64,000 nucleotides of DNA from Pseudorasbora parva (Eukaryota; Chordata; Actinopteri; Cypriniformes; Gobionidae): assembly GCF_024679245.1 (NCBI RefSeq), contig NC_090173.1, forward strand, positions 55,574,306-55,638,305, written 5' to 3'. The notes beneath the pieces were generated by a model. The model searched no databases. It was not told where the DNA came from and saw only the letters and a list, made by a program, of their open reading frames with translations. Positions 25,770 through 38,689 of this stretch are shown here, in pieces (position 1 is the stretch's first letter; the number at the start of each line of letters is the position of its first letter). The position numbers and the translations under genes are program-made.

Positions 25770-26280
25770 TGTCACGGTTTTGCAAGAAAAAGGAACAAAC
25801 ACAGAATGAACAGGGATGGTGTTTTATTGACAAGACAGTAGACAAGGCACAAGGAGAGTGAAGTGTGAAACAGTAGGGTAGGGCAGATGACACAAAGGCA
25901 GGCAGGATGAACACTGAGACCAGTCCTGGGTGACAATGGGCTTTAAGACTGCAGAGGAAGAGGCAGCACCTGGTGGTATAATGGTAAGGGAAACCAGGCA
26001 GGAACGCACAGAACCAGAGGCTGGGAGATCTCCTAGAGTACCAATCCTGCTGCCAGGCAGTGGCCAGGAAATCTCAGGATGCAGGACAGGGCAGAAACAG
26101 ACACAACAAGACTTGTGATGAACAAGACAAGACCAGATAACAGATGAACTAGATACTGGAGATTAAAATCTTCATTAGAAATTAAAATAAAATGGAAAGA
26201 ACAAAACAAGACTTGGATGCACAGGGGCAATAACTAACTATAGAACAAGACTAGAGGAAAAACAGTAACGAGGATACACT
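25770..26280. repeat. probable dispersed repeat, unclassified
   Basis: cctgtcacggttttgcaaga followed by a purine-rich stretch (gacaagacagtagacaagg, gaggaagaggcagcacctgg) looks like the edge of a retroelement. I see no terminal repeat or coding motif. Confidence 0.3.
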
Positions 26281-27032
26281 AGAACTAAAAACAAAAATCA
26301 ATAATTCACTTTAAAAAAAATTATGTCAGCAGTTACTCAAGTTGTTCCAAACCTGAATTAATTTCTTTGTTCTGCTGAACACAAGAAGAATATCAGAAAC
26401 CAATCAGTTGATGGACCCCGTTTAAACTAGCATATAAACCATGATTAAAAATGTAATCAATAAAATAGGAATTTATACCTGTTTGATATTACGCTGGACC
26501 AGTGCGGTTTGGAGAATACCTATAACGTGGTTTTAGAGAACAACCATTAGCACTGAGTGTTGCACACTAAATGAATTCCCGCAAATGGCTATTCTCTAGC
26601 CGTTGAGCGTACATCAGTTGGACACTTCTTATTGCAGTGCATTGTAAGATTGAAGGAATGCACTGAATAAAGTCCACTATGGCTTTAGACATCACTACAA
26701 ATGGCTGACCACTCAAATAGTTACCTACAGGGGGTGATTTTGGACACAGACATGGACTAGCACAAGGGGGCGAGACAAGAGGAGCACATGGCCAACACGT
26801 GGGCTGTGTTCCAGTTGGTTTTTATAATGCCCTTCACTTGCTAACTTCCCTCTGTATTGTTCAGTCAGATGTGCATCATTGCTTGTGTTGCATGAGTGCC
26901 CACTACTGGAGGATCTTTTGCAATGGACTGCACTGGAACATCCTAAGCCCTTGATCACTCAGAATCCATATGGAGTTGATTTATTATTTATTTATTTTCC
27001 TTACGAAATGTTTTAATGCAGCATTCGATATA

Positions 27033-28519
27033 CAGTGCATCCAGAAAGTTTTCACTTTTCCACATTTTGTTATATTATTTCAAAATGGATTAAAATATTT
27101 TTTTTTCCTAAATTCTACAAACAATACAACATAATGACAACGTAAAATCAGTTGAAATCTTTGCAAATGTATTGAAAATAAAAAACGCAAAAAAATATAT
27201 ACAGCCTTTGCTCAATCATTTTTGTTAAAGCACCCTTGACACCAATTACAAGTCTTTTTGAGTATAAGGCTACAAGCTTGGCACACCTATTTTTGGGCAG
27301 TTTCTCCCATTCTTTGCAGGACCTCTAAAGCTCCATCAGGTTGGATGGGAGTGTCGGTGCACAGCCATTTTCAGATATCTCCAGAGATGTTCAATCGGGT
27401 TCAAGTCTGGGCTCTGGCTGGGCCACTTGAAGACATTCACAGAGTTGTCCCGTAGCCACTCCTTTATTATCATGGCTGTGTGCTCAGGCTCATTGTCCTG
27501 TTGGAAGATGAACCTTTGCTCCAGTCTGAGGTCCAGAGCTCTCTGGAGTAGGTTTTCATCAAGGATGTCTCTGTGCATTGCTGCATTCATCTTTCCCTCG
27601 ATTCTGACTAGTCTCCCAGTTCCTGTCGCTGAAAAACATCCCCACAGCATGATGCTGCCACCACCATGCTTCACTGTAGGGATGGCACAGGTAATGAGTG
27701 GTGACTGTTTTTCTCCAGACATGATGCTTGTCATTCAGGCCAAACAGTTCAATCTTTTTTTCATCAGACCAGAGAATTTTATTTCTCGTGGTCTGAGAGT
27801 CTTTCACGTGCCTTTTGGCAAACTCCAGACGAGCTGCCATGTGTCTTACTGAGGAGTGGCTTCCGTCTACAGGCCTGATTAGTGGAGAGCTGCAGAGATG
27901 GTTGTTTTTCTGGAAGGCTCTCCTCAGAGAAACACTGGAGCTCTGTCAGAGTGAACATCACTTGGTCTCCTCCCTGATTAAGGCCCTTCTCCCCCAGTCA
28001 GGCAGCAGCTCTATTAAGAGTCCGGGTGGTTTCAAACTTCTTCCATTTATGGATGATGGAGCCCACTGTGCTCTTTGGGACAATCAAGGCTGCAGAAATT
28101 CTTCTGTACCGTTCCCCAGATCTGTGCCTTGAGAGAGTCCTGTCTCGGAGGTCTACAGACAATTCCTTGGATTCATGGCTTGGTTTGTGCTCTGACATGC
28201 ACTGTTAACTGTGGGACCTGAAATGACCACAGAGTCCAATCAAGTTGTAAAAACATGTCAAGGATGATCAGTGGAAACAGGAGCTCCTGAGCTCAATTTT
28301 AAGTGTCATGGCAAAGGCTGTGAATACTTATGTATGTGTGATTTTTTTAGTTTTATTAAATTTGCAAAGACTTCAAACAAACTTCTTTAACATTGTCATT
28401 ATCAGGTATTTTTTGTGGAATTGGGGAAAAAATATGATTTTAATCCATTTTGGAATAAGGCTGCAACATAACAAAATGTAGAAAAAGTGAAGCATTGTGG
28501 ATACTTTCCAGATGCACTG
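27033..28519 (-). mobile_element. full-length, inactive Tc1-like transposon
   Basis: The ends cagtgcatccagaaagt and actttccagatgcactg are inverted and flanked by TA (27031-27032, 28520-28521). TIRs extend about 100 bases. The transposase lies on the minus strand in pieces: N-terminal helix-turn-helix part (27998-28198), middle (27559-27961, ILWSDEKKIELFG) and C-terminal part (27336-27734, [11 protein letters not shown] and [12 protein letters not shown]). The three acidic DDE residues are still visible, but at least two frameshifts separate the pieces. A relative lies at 50488-51660. Confidence 0.85.
27336..28198 (-). pseudogene. Tc1 transposase pseudogene
   Basis: The N-terminal frame at 27998-28198 has the paired-like helix-turn-helix (RYRRISAALIVPKSTVGSII). 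The middle frame has MAARLEFAKRHVKDSQTTRN and WSDEKKIELFG with the first catalytic Asp. The C-terminal frame has [13 protein letters not shown] (second Asp) and [15 protein letters not shown] (Glu, 34 residues later as in DD34E enzymes). The three parts lie in different frames, so no functional enzyme is made. Confidence 0.8.
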
Positions 28520-30103
28520 TATATAGGTGTGTTTGGTTTGTTTTAAATATTTTTTTTAATAATTAATATATCAGAGTTGTTTGTGGAAGGGTAAATTAAC
28601 GCGATATGCGATGACTTTACAATTGTGTTGCATTGTGTTATATGAAGCTGCCTGAAGTGTACACTGCATATCTTGGCTGCCATGTCATCAAAAGTTGCTG
28701 AAGGCAACTAAGTTTGAAGGATCCTTGGAAGGCCGCCTTCGTTTTGTCCTTTATTCGGCCTGTTTTGTAGGATGTATTCTTCGCAGCCTTAAATCACCCA
28801 CAATCCTTTGCAAACATTTCAATTCATGAAAATAAACTGATGGAAAAAGAGTTGGTACTGAGCTTCTCTGAGTTTATTTTGAAATGTAAGACAAAATTAA
28901 TGTTTTTGGACATTAAAGCATAGATGCTATCTTTTGTTTTGTTGCAAATTAAATACCAACACTAAACTGACAATAATGGGAGACCGCAGATGGCTGTTAT
29001 TCATTGTAATGCATTAATAGAAAGCCTATTAATAAAAAGATTTGTAATGCAAAGTATATTTTTAAAATTAAGTTTTAATAGTATTTTTGTGCCTTGACCG
29101 AGGGGCGGGAACATGTATGCCGTAGCCAGGCAATACTAGACCGTCTCATTCTAGTGTTTAATTGCTGAGGAGGACACTAGCCGACAAGGCCTCAGAAGGA
29201 CTGGGTTAGGAAGGATGCAGTCTCAGTACGATGCAGCCGTCCATTTGAGAAATACCCATGAAGTAGACTCGCTCCCTCTGCCAAAATCAACTCCCCTCGT
29301 GCACTTCACGAAGTGGAATGCATTTCAAAATGGTGGCAGTGTATATATTCCTGCTTAGGGAAATCTAAGAGTTCGTGTCTAAAAGAGCCTTATGTGTTCA
29401 AGCACAAGACAAACAAGAAAACATTAAACAGTGACAAGACCCTGGACCCTGACAAGTTCACCCAAAAATGAAAATGTATATATACTTTCTCTAACCCTGT
29501 ATGCATTTCTTTCTTCTGTCTCCACACAGACATTTTTCAGACATTTTTGTTTTCCACAAAAGGAAGAAATGCTTACAAGGTTTGGAATGATCAAGGTAAT
29601 TGTTTTTGTTTTTTAGTGAACTATCCTTTTTAAGATCTCAAAGTGTGTATATTCTCCAGCAAAGGTCCAAAGTTAGTATCTGATCTGAATATTATTTTTT
29701 TTTATGAATGGGTTTTTTGCAATTAGTTTTGTTTTATAGAGGCAACTCTACTCCCAGCACTTTTATCAGCGCATGGAGTGGATTGCGCTGGGTGGTGATG
29801 TGAAGCCAGCAGCAGCAAACAACCAGTTACTTTCAATTTAAGAGTCCTGCTTGATCTGAAGAAACTGTGTGCTTGTGTTCATGTTTTGCTATCACAGTGG
29901 GGACTTAAACCTGAATGCACACAGACTCATGGGGACTTGTGTCACTGTGGGCACATACATTGAGGTCCACGTAAAGAAACAAGCTTATAAATCATACAGA
30001 GTGAGTGTTTTTGAAAATGTAAAAATGCTCTGCGAAAAAAAAAGTTCTGCGTAATGGGTAGGGGTAGAGTTTGTACAAAAACCATTACGTCTACACGCTA
30101 AAA

Positions 30104-30295
30104 CAGGGGTGTCCAACCCTGGTCCTGGAGGGCTACCACCCTACAGATTTTAGCTCCAACCTAACTCAAACATACCTGAACCAGCTAATCATGGTGTTCA
30201 GGGTGCTAGATAATTACAGACAGATGTGTTGGAGCAGGGTTGGAACTGAAATCTGCAGGATGGTAGCCATCGAGGAGCAGGGTTGGACACCCCTG
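30104..30295. mobile_element. hAT-type MITE with perfect 18-bp TIRs
   Basis: caggggtgtccaaccctg (30104-30121) and its exact reverse complement (30278-30295) bound a 192-bp unit. The flanking octamers cgctaaaa and ctctaaaa match at 7 of 8 positions, which fits an 8-bp hAT target duplication. It has no ORF of its own. Confidence 0.8.
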
Positions 30296-30300
30296 CTCTA

Positions 30301-30702
30301 AAAAATGCTGGGTTAAAAACCCAGTGATTGGGTTGTTTTAACCCAGCCATTGGGTTAAATGTTTGCCCAGCCTGCTGGGTAGTTTTATTTAACTCAACTT
30401 ATTGTTTAAAAATGACTGTATTGCTTGCTTAAAATGAACTCAAAGTATGTTGGAAATTAACATTTATTAATATGTTTAATAAATGAACATTATTAATAAG
30501 CTCAATTAATAATAATTCAACAATAATAAAAAGCTAATCATTTTAAGCCAGCCATATAGTAATTTTTAAACAATCGTTGGGTTAATTAAAACTGCCCAGC
30601 ATGTTGGGCAAACATTTAACCCAACCGCTGGATTAAAACAACCCAATCACTGGGTGTGTCCATTTTTAACCCAATTTGGGTTGTTTTTACACCAGCATTT
30701 TT
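30301..30702. mobile_element. palindromic MITE with AAAAATGCTGGGTT ends
   Basis: aaaaatgctgggttaaaaac at the left pairs with gttgtttttacaccagcattttt at the right. Internal gattgggttgttttaaccca and tgcccagcctgctggg blocks recur inverted around 30590-30650. It sits directly against the hAT MITE. Confidence 0.7.
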
Positions 30703-30730
30703 GTTTGCATGGAGAGTCCCCAGAAAGATC

Positions 30731-30864
<134 letters not shown>

Positions 30865-31395
30865 GAATTGCACAGAGCAGATTATAATCAAACGTTTGTG
30901 TTTATGTTTACATGGACCTAAAACAATGCAGGCTATGCCTTTGATAAAACATTTGTTTAGCTTACCCAAATGAACTGAGGTGTAATGCTGTAAAACACTG
31001 ATTGTGATTGTTTTAGTCTCATTACATTGGAGTGACACTTTTATCATCCGTATATATAATCGAAAATGTTAGTCAGTATTTCATTTGTAAATTCTTGATT
31101 ACTTTTTGGTATAAGTAACAAAATATTAAATACGAATAAATATCTCTATGTTCTCTATAAATATGCACATTTCTTCCTAATATAAAACATTAACATACTC
31201 GTGCATATTGATGTCCACCCCTCTTTTATGTATTTTTTTATGAAAAATAAGTGTGTAGCCTACTTTGAGGTGTCACTTAGTCTTAGAAGCATTAACGAGT
31301 ATTTGTTTAAAACTAAAATGTGTAATTTTAATGATTAAAATTGTATTCACTGCTCCTTTAAATGAGCGATGTCGTAGAGGCTTCATGAATGGAGC

Positions 31396-31545
31396 CACGT
31401 GATCAAACATCATATGACGTCTGATGATTTCAGTACAAGAGAAAGAGAATCCGAGCAACAATAACAGGTTTACACATCGGATTTCATTTCACCCAAACAC
31501 ACTCGCGACACGCGCATATAGAGAAGGGCATCTGTTGCACTGGTG
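31396..31545 (+). promoter_or_regulatory. mafg: candidate mafg promoter and non-coding exon 1
   Basis: A CACGTG E-box lies at 31396-31401, and a CRE-like TGACGTC follows at about 31414. The GC-richer stretch with cactcgcgacacgcgcatat ends at a good splice donor (ctggtg|gtgagt, exon end 31545). Small Maf genes have non-coding first exons far upstream of the coding exons, and the next acceptor recognised on this strand is that of mafg exon 2 (44203). The transcription start is not determined. Confidence 0.4.
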
Positions 31546-31839
31546 GTGAGTCGACTCGGGTATTGTCTCATTAAATGTGTCTGAGAGTGTGTGTTGTTGT
31601 TGTTGTGCTGAGTGTGCATGCATGCACGCCTCCACTTACTCTCATAATATATCTATATATGTTAATCATACACCTAAAGCAGCTCGTGCAATTATGGGGA
31701 TTCACAGCTGCAAACATAACATTTTTGGTCATAAATATATTTGATAAGCGTGAACAGCCTATGGGGATTCCCTGTGTTGATGGGAATTAGATGAGGTATT
31801 ATAGTGACAGCTAGGGGGATGTGCTGAAATGTGTGGATA

Positions 31840-31840
<1 letters not shown>

Positions 31841-31877
<37 letters not shown>
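31841..31877. repeat. CA microsatellite
   Basis: About 18 CA units. Confidence 0.95.
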
Positions 31878-31878
<1 letters not shown>

Positions 31879-34206
31879 CAGCACAAAGCTGCTGTTTCAT
31901 CATAAGGACGCTGTGCGTTTCAGCACCAGGTAGGGCGCGCGTTTATCAATATGCACTGATGCTGTATTCATATGTTGATATGATGATTGGTGGAATTGTT
32001 TATTTTACTATGCAGTTTTTTTCATATCTGTGTAAATATCTTAGTGAAGGGAGATTGAATTTGTTCGACAGATATGGCTCTATGCATCATAAACTGTAGC
32101 GCTTTGTTGGTTCGAATTGGGACGTAGATGCTGATTCATCATAACGCGCAGGAATCATTTCCCGGATCTACATTACAAACGTGTTATAGTCATGAGCGTC
32201 ATAATGCGACCATCAGCGGATTATTAGTGGGTTTCGATGGCAATTAATAAATGTTATCACAGAGTCCTTTAAAAGAAGAAGAAGACCTGTTTGAATGCCT
32301 GTGTGTTTGTCCGAGTTTTAATACTGTAAGATGTGATTTCCATTTTAAATTATAAACTTTTGCTGCTTTTCTGAATTTGCTTGCTGTTATGATATGATAT
32401 TATGCATAAAGCATGTATCTGGAGCAGATTTTTGTTGAGCATCTCCAGTAAGATTATAAAAATGCCTAAAATATTTTTGAATCTGAGTGTAGGCTACTTT
32501 AGGAAATATGCATACTTTGTTTGATTTGTGGATTATTTTTGCAGTATAGGAGTTATATAGGAGTATCAACATGGACCACAAAACCAAGAGGGTCTTTTTT
32601 TTTTTTCTTTTTTTTCTTTTTGAAATTTGAAATTGAGATTAATATATTATCTCTGAAAAACTGAATAAATAATCTTTCAATTGACGTGCTTTGTTAGGAT
32701 AGGAGCCAGATTGGAAAATCTGGAATCTAAGGCTGAAAAAACATCTAAATATTGAGAAAATCTCCTATAATTCCTCCTAAAATATCTGAGAAAAGTTGTC
32801 CAAATGAAGTCCTTAGCAATGCACATTATTACTAATAATACATTTCTGATACATTTACAGTAGGAAATGTCTAAAATATCTTCATGGAACATGATCTTAA
32901 TATCCTAATGATTTTTGCCATAAAAGGAAAATGTTTGATTTTGACCCATAAATGCATTATTATGCACACATGAGATTTGGGTTCAGGTCACATATGGTAT
33001 AGCTATGTGTATTGTCTTCAAAAATATAATGTGAAAAGTCAAATTGATGTAAAATATAAACTGTAAATATTAGAAGTCTTGAGAACAATGTTCAACCTTT
33101 TAGTCAGACGCAATAGTGGTTTCATTGTGCTCACTTGCTTAGCTTTTACAAAAAAATATGATTGTTGATATTGCAATTTTTATCTTAAAAGACAGAAAAG
33201 AAAAACAGGATTTTGAATGAGGTGTTGTGTGCAGACCTTCTGCTTTTTGTGTGGTGCATATTCATGTATTTAGACAAATGTGTGTAATAGGACTTTTGAC
33301 CTAATGACTAAACCTGCCTGGCATTTATAAGAATGCCCTTTTGTGTCCCGAACCCGTCTAGCCGTGTGTAATTGCACCTGCCGAAGCAGGTAACGAGAAC
33401 AGATGAGCGCCTTCATCAAGCAGCAGGGGTGTAGATTCATTTGAAAGATCATACATCATGCCTAGTTTAAACCTAGCTTTTCCTTTGTCTGTGATACAGA
33501 CTTTGACTGGTATTTCTGTTCAAAATAATCCACCATTCATCGTCTGGAGGTTTGCTAGGACAGGAGTTGATGCAACCTGAAGAAAGTGTTTAATGAGTGG
33601 AGGAGGTGCTCCTCAAATCTTAGGTTTCTAAGCAGAAATTACAGCCCTTCGTCCTTCGGCAGTGCTATCTGGATGCAGCGCTCAGGACTCCACAAGAGAT
33701 CAATAGGGTTTTGGGGGGATGTTGGGAGGGGTGTCGATGATGAAACTCAGTGTAAGTGAGGGCGTCTTTTTTTATTTTTACTGCAGTTGTCTTTCGCTCG
33801 CTGTTGCTATGTGTTTTTTCTCTCTATCTTTGCGATGTAACACTCTGCAATAATGTTTTATTTAAGTTTTATTCTAATATGTTAATGTGGAGGAGAATTA
33901 ATGCAGAATTAAGCCTGCATCAAAGAGCTTAAATTTAACAAACAATTGGAAGACAAATAAATCTAATGGTTTTTTTATTAATTCAGCCATATCATGTTGT
34001 ATTATAATTTTAACTAGTCTAAAATTAGACAAAACATCATAAATAATTTAACCATTTTGTAATCCTATTCTAATTTTGGTTTCCTAATTTGCAGTTTGTT
34101 TTTCTTTCTCCCATGTATTATCACTGAGGAGAAATACAGGTGTTCAAGAACTGTTAATGAAACCATACAACATGAAAATTCAGTCTTGTATCAAGTAAAT
34201 TAATAT

Positions 34207-35056
34207 AAAAACACTGTTTAGGCATAACATTATGACCAACATTATGAGTGTTGGTGCCCCCTTTGCTGCCAAAACAGCCCTGACCCGTCAAGGCATGGAC
34301 TCCACTCGAACCCTGAAGGTGTGCTGTGGTATCTGGGACAAAGATGTTAGCAGCAGGTCCTTTAAGTCCTGTATGTTGTGAGGTGGGGCCTCTTTGGATC
34401 GGACTTGTTTGTTCAGCACATCCCACAGATGCTCGATTGGATTGAGATCTGGGGAATTTGGAGGCCAAGTCAACACCTCAAACTTATTGTGCTCCTCAAA
34501 TCATTCCTGAACCATTTTTGTTTTGTGACAGAAGCATTATCTACTGAAAGAGTCACAGCCACCAAGGAATATTGTTTGCATCATAGCGTGTGCATGGTCT
34601 GACACAATGCTTAGGTAGGTGGTGCGTGTCAAAGTAACATCCACTTGGATGGAGGACCCAAGGTTTCCCAGCAGAACAAAGCATCACACTGCCTCCGCCG
34701 GCTCGCCTTCTTCCCATAGTGCATCCTGGGGTCATGTGTTCCCCAGGGAAGCCACACACACACACCCGGCCATCCACAAGATGTAAAATAAATTGATTCA
34801 TCAGATCAGGCCGCTTTCTTCCATTGCTCTGTGGTCCAGTTCTGATGCTCACGTGCCCCTGTTGGTGCTTTCGGTGGGGTCAGGGGTCAACATGGACACC
34901 CTGACTGGTCTGCGGTTATGCAGCCCCTTACACAACAAACTGAGATGCTCTGTGTATTCTGACACCTTTCTATCAGAACCAGCATTAACTTCTTGAGCAA
35001 TTTGAGCTCCAGTAGCTCGTCTGTTTGATCAGACCACACGGGCCAGCCTTCGCTCC
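34207..35056 (-). mobile_element. Tc1-like transposon, transposase C-terminal two thirds
   Basis: The left terminus aggcataacattatgacc is intact. The minus-strand frame at 34288-34476 reads [20 protein letters not shown], the C-terminal catalytic region with its Glu. Similarity to other copies (58560-58655) continues to ccttcgctccccac at 35056 and then stops abruptly. A short CA tract interrupts it near 34755. Confidence 0.75.
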
Positions 35057-36092
35057 CCACATAGCTAGTGTTTACTCTAGTCAGATTTGTCTGTTTACAT
35101 TCAGGTGTTTCCATTGCCCCGTTCCCCAAGAACGTCTATGAAATGCCTTATGTAAAACTGTGCTCCTTTTTTATTTTATTTTATTTACTCCGTCCAAACT
35201 TCTGCCCTGTATTTAACTTTGGAAAGAAATGTTAGCATATAGTTTATAGAAGCTTTTTTGTATTCAAAGCCTTACCCTGCAAAATCAATACAGCACTAGA
35301 AAGCTTTTTTACAATGTTTGAGGGTGACTCCAGATGTCAATAATGAATCTACCTTTCATTGAGCTCACAAATTCAACCTCTTCACAAAAGTTGGGCTCCG
35401 ACAGCTGACTGATTAGGCTTTTTCCTGCAATGTAAGCAAGTTTGACTTTGAGAGAATACTTTTTGTGATCTCCACTTCTCTAACACTGTGTCTGTCTACA
35501 GTACTACCGTTACGTTATTGACTGTTAATGGTGCATCGTTGCTTCTTCACTGCTGAAACTTCTGAATAATTTGCATCTCCTTTTCACGCTCTGAATAGCT
35601 GCTAGTTTATGGCTTCCCTGCTCTCTGCGTATAAATTGATGCCCATCTCGAAGAAGCACAACCCCAGCCATCAGCCGAGTCTGATTTTTAATTTGCAGTT
35701 AAATGGTGCTGGCACACAGAGCTTGTTTGATAATTGACTTGACTCCGTTGAAGGGAGAGATGATTAGATCTGCATAAAACCACTCGTTTCCTCTTCTTTT
35801 TTTCCTTTGGTTGTACTTGATGAGCCAGATCAGAAAGAGGTGCTGATCATGCATGAAATTAAATGCAGGGTTTCTAAGCCAGTGGCAGTCTTCATTAAGG
35901 GGCATCAGGGTTTCAGAGAGGTCAGCAGGTTAGAAAATGACTTGCATGTACATTAGTTGCCTGAAACCTGATGGCTTTCACTAAGATGTCTATAATGTCG
36001 TTCACTGTACTTCTCTCTAGCTGTACTCTGTATCAGGAGCAGCACTAGGCGAGGGCTAATGGGGCTAAATGGCTTTCATTACCCAGACATTA

Positions 36093-36330
36093 TCAATCTG
36101 TCATCACTTACTCACCCTCATGTCATTTCAAAACTGTATGACTTCATTTCTTCTTTGTAATATAAAGGAAGATATTTAGAAGAAAACTAGTTTTGTCTTT
36201 ACAATAGAATTCAATGGATCAACATTCTTCAAAATATGATTTTCAGAAGAAAGAAATGCAAACAGGTTTGAAACAATGATGATGGTGGTGAGTAAATTAG
36301 TTTTCATTTTGAGTGAATCATCTCTTTTGA
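36093..36330. repeat. T2-like fragment
   Basis: tcacttactcaccctcatgt, followed by the ccaaaact-type segment and an inverted gagtgaatcatctcttt end, resembles the interior and terminus of the TTAA elements (compare 57486-57720). TTAA ends are not intact. Confidence 0.4.
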
Positions 36331-36512
36331 ATGTTTTTATTAAAGCCCAGAATATTGGTTACCTTGTCTTTCATGTCCGGTAATTTCTGTCACAATTAAA
36401 ATCATTCGGTTCATGCAATCGTTTTGTAATGGTGCACAAAAAACACTCAAGATTTTTTGCAAATCTTTTTGATAAATATTACTTGATGCATAAGGAAACT
36501 TAAAAACATGTT

Positions 36513-36914
36513 GGTGTGCTCCTCAAACCATTCCTAAAGCATTTTTGTTACTGCTGAAAGAGGATCCTGCCCACGTGCATCATTGAGCCTCGGCCGCCCA
36601 TGACCCTGTGGCCGGTTCTCCACTGTTCCTCTTGGAGCACTTTTGATAGAGACTGACCACTGCAGACCGGGAACAGCCCACAAGAGCTGCAGTTTTGGAG
36701 ATGCAATTTGCATCTTCATCATCAATTTGGCCCTTGTCAAACTGGCTCAAATCCTTACGCTTGCCCATTTTTCCTGCTTCTAGCACATCAACTTTGAGGA
36801 CAAAATGTTCACCTGCTGCCTAACATTTCCCACCCACTAACAGGAGCCATGATGAAGAGATAATCAGTGTTATTCACATCACCTGTCAGTGGTCATAATG
36901 TTATGCCTGATGGG
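36513..36914 (-). mobile_element. Tc1-like transposon, internally deleted N-terminal piece
   Basis: The minus-strand frame starts [20 protein letters not shown] and includes the helix-turn-helix ([19 protein letters not shown]). It ends at the terminus gtcataatgttatgcctga. The first ~45 bases (tgctcctcaaaccattcct...) match 34488-34550, so a large internal part has been deleted. It is a separate copy from 34207-35056. Confidence 0.75.
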
Positions 36915-37619
36915 GTGTGTGTAAACAATATATAAAATAACTTGCAACATGATTTGGCAAAGGACTAAATCTTGAGACTTGATTTAGGCTTAACCTTAAA
37001 AGACTTGACTGGTTATCTTCTTTTTCAAACCCAATTATCTAGCTTGGATTTTCTTTTTTCCCCCTTCTTGATATTATTTGCAATTGTTTGAACAATTACA
37101 TGTAGTCCCATCTGCGGGACACTATTAGCATGTTAGCCAGGGTTCAAAGAGGCAAAAGTGGTAAAAAAGTGACGTTGAAACTGTTACTCACCAGTTGCCC
37201 GGTAACTTTTATGGATTTTGACAATGTATACGATTATCAAATGTATAGTCTGACTTGCGTGTTTCAGAGTAAAGCAGAGCACTGTGTTTATTTTCAGTTT
37301 TGATTCACAGGAAATGCTGCTCTACCACCTTCTCAAATTTGTAATGAGAATATATATTTTTAAATATGTTGTTGAAGAAGCTTTAAGGTCTTCCAGCAAA
37401 GAAATTATGACAACCATACGGTTTTTCTTCTTTTTTGTCTTTAGCTGATCACATCCCTGAAAAATCAGAAAAAAAATCAGCAAAGAAAGTCTAAAGATGC
37501 AACAACAAAAAAAGAATTCTGGACCTACTTGTTGTGGACTCATTAAAGTGAGAGAGAGGAAAGTATTTTACTAAAAATAAATGCATTTTATGTATCACTT
37601 TTTTGTTGAGGCCATGTTT

Positions 37620-38150
37620 TGAGTATGGCCTGCAACTAGATCAAGATGTTTGGTCTGGAAACTCACCATTGACAGCTCAATCCGAGGGGCGGATAAACGG
37701 TTGTCTTTCAAACTCCCTCTGCACGCGATAGGATAGCGCTACACCAACCATAGCAACGAAGGTGAAACAGAACTTGTTGATAGATTAAACATTCACCGTA
37801 TCCGGTCGGCTAAACTCCGAACAAATCTTCCCTTTTTAAGAATGACTTCAGTGCCGTTCTTTGTTCTTTTCTCAGAGAAAAGCTTAACTCCAAGTCTTCC
37901 AGAGTTGCGGCCAAAGCTGATTCGAAAGACCGGCGTTCGCCAGTTTCTCTGTTTACTAGAAGCACGCAAACGCAACTCGGCCGTCGTCATTATGGCCCCG
38001 CCCGCCGACTCTATACACGACGTGATTGGCCCGTCAAGAGTTAGGGGAATGTAGCTCAGAATGGTATTGAGAGTTGCTAGACGACACTCGCGGGCAGATT
38101 AGATTTGCTGCCGCTAGGGTGCGTCTAGATTTCTAGGCTAGCCTGCAACA
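37620..38150. repeat. GC-richer block, possible DNA element
   Basis: The base composition shifts sharply (aggggcggataaacggttgt, gccccgcccgccgactctat), and the edges carry tagatcaag/gtctagatttctaggc words. It looks like a dispersed fish repeat, but I cannot define termini. No ORF has recognisable similarity. Confidence 0.3.
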
Positions 38151-38689
38151 AGAGTTTCTGAGAAATATTTTATATTAGATTACATGAAATTACATCAGCA
38201 TAACTTCTGGTCTTCAGGTCTACTCTGACAGCTTATGCATGCACACAGCGTTATAATAGGTCTCAACTCTGCGACTGCTTTTCAGCAAAGATAATGAACT
38301 TTGCTTTTCAGTGCCTTGGGGTTTAGAGTGCAGGGAACAAGTGTTGCTTTTGTGTGCCATTATGGCTGCGTTAATCTTTTTACTGCTGTGCTTTGAAGAA
38401 CTAAATCTACAAAATATTGCATTTTTTCTTTTAAGTCTTGCTAATAAATATATTCGTTTTTAAATGTAACAATCCTAATCAAATTTAAACTGTTAAAGCT
38501 ACAAATTTTAAAATTTTATAATAGCTAAATAATGACTTATTTATAAAATGTGCTTAATACGTAGCACTTTACAAAATTACACTCATTTCAACTCAGATTT
38601 ATGTTTCATGCTCCTTTATTTGGTATGTCTTAATTCCCCCTTACACAAATTAAGGCCTTAAAGTCTTAAATAAGAGCAGAAGATCTTAA

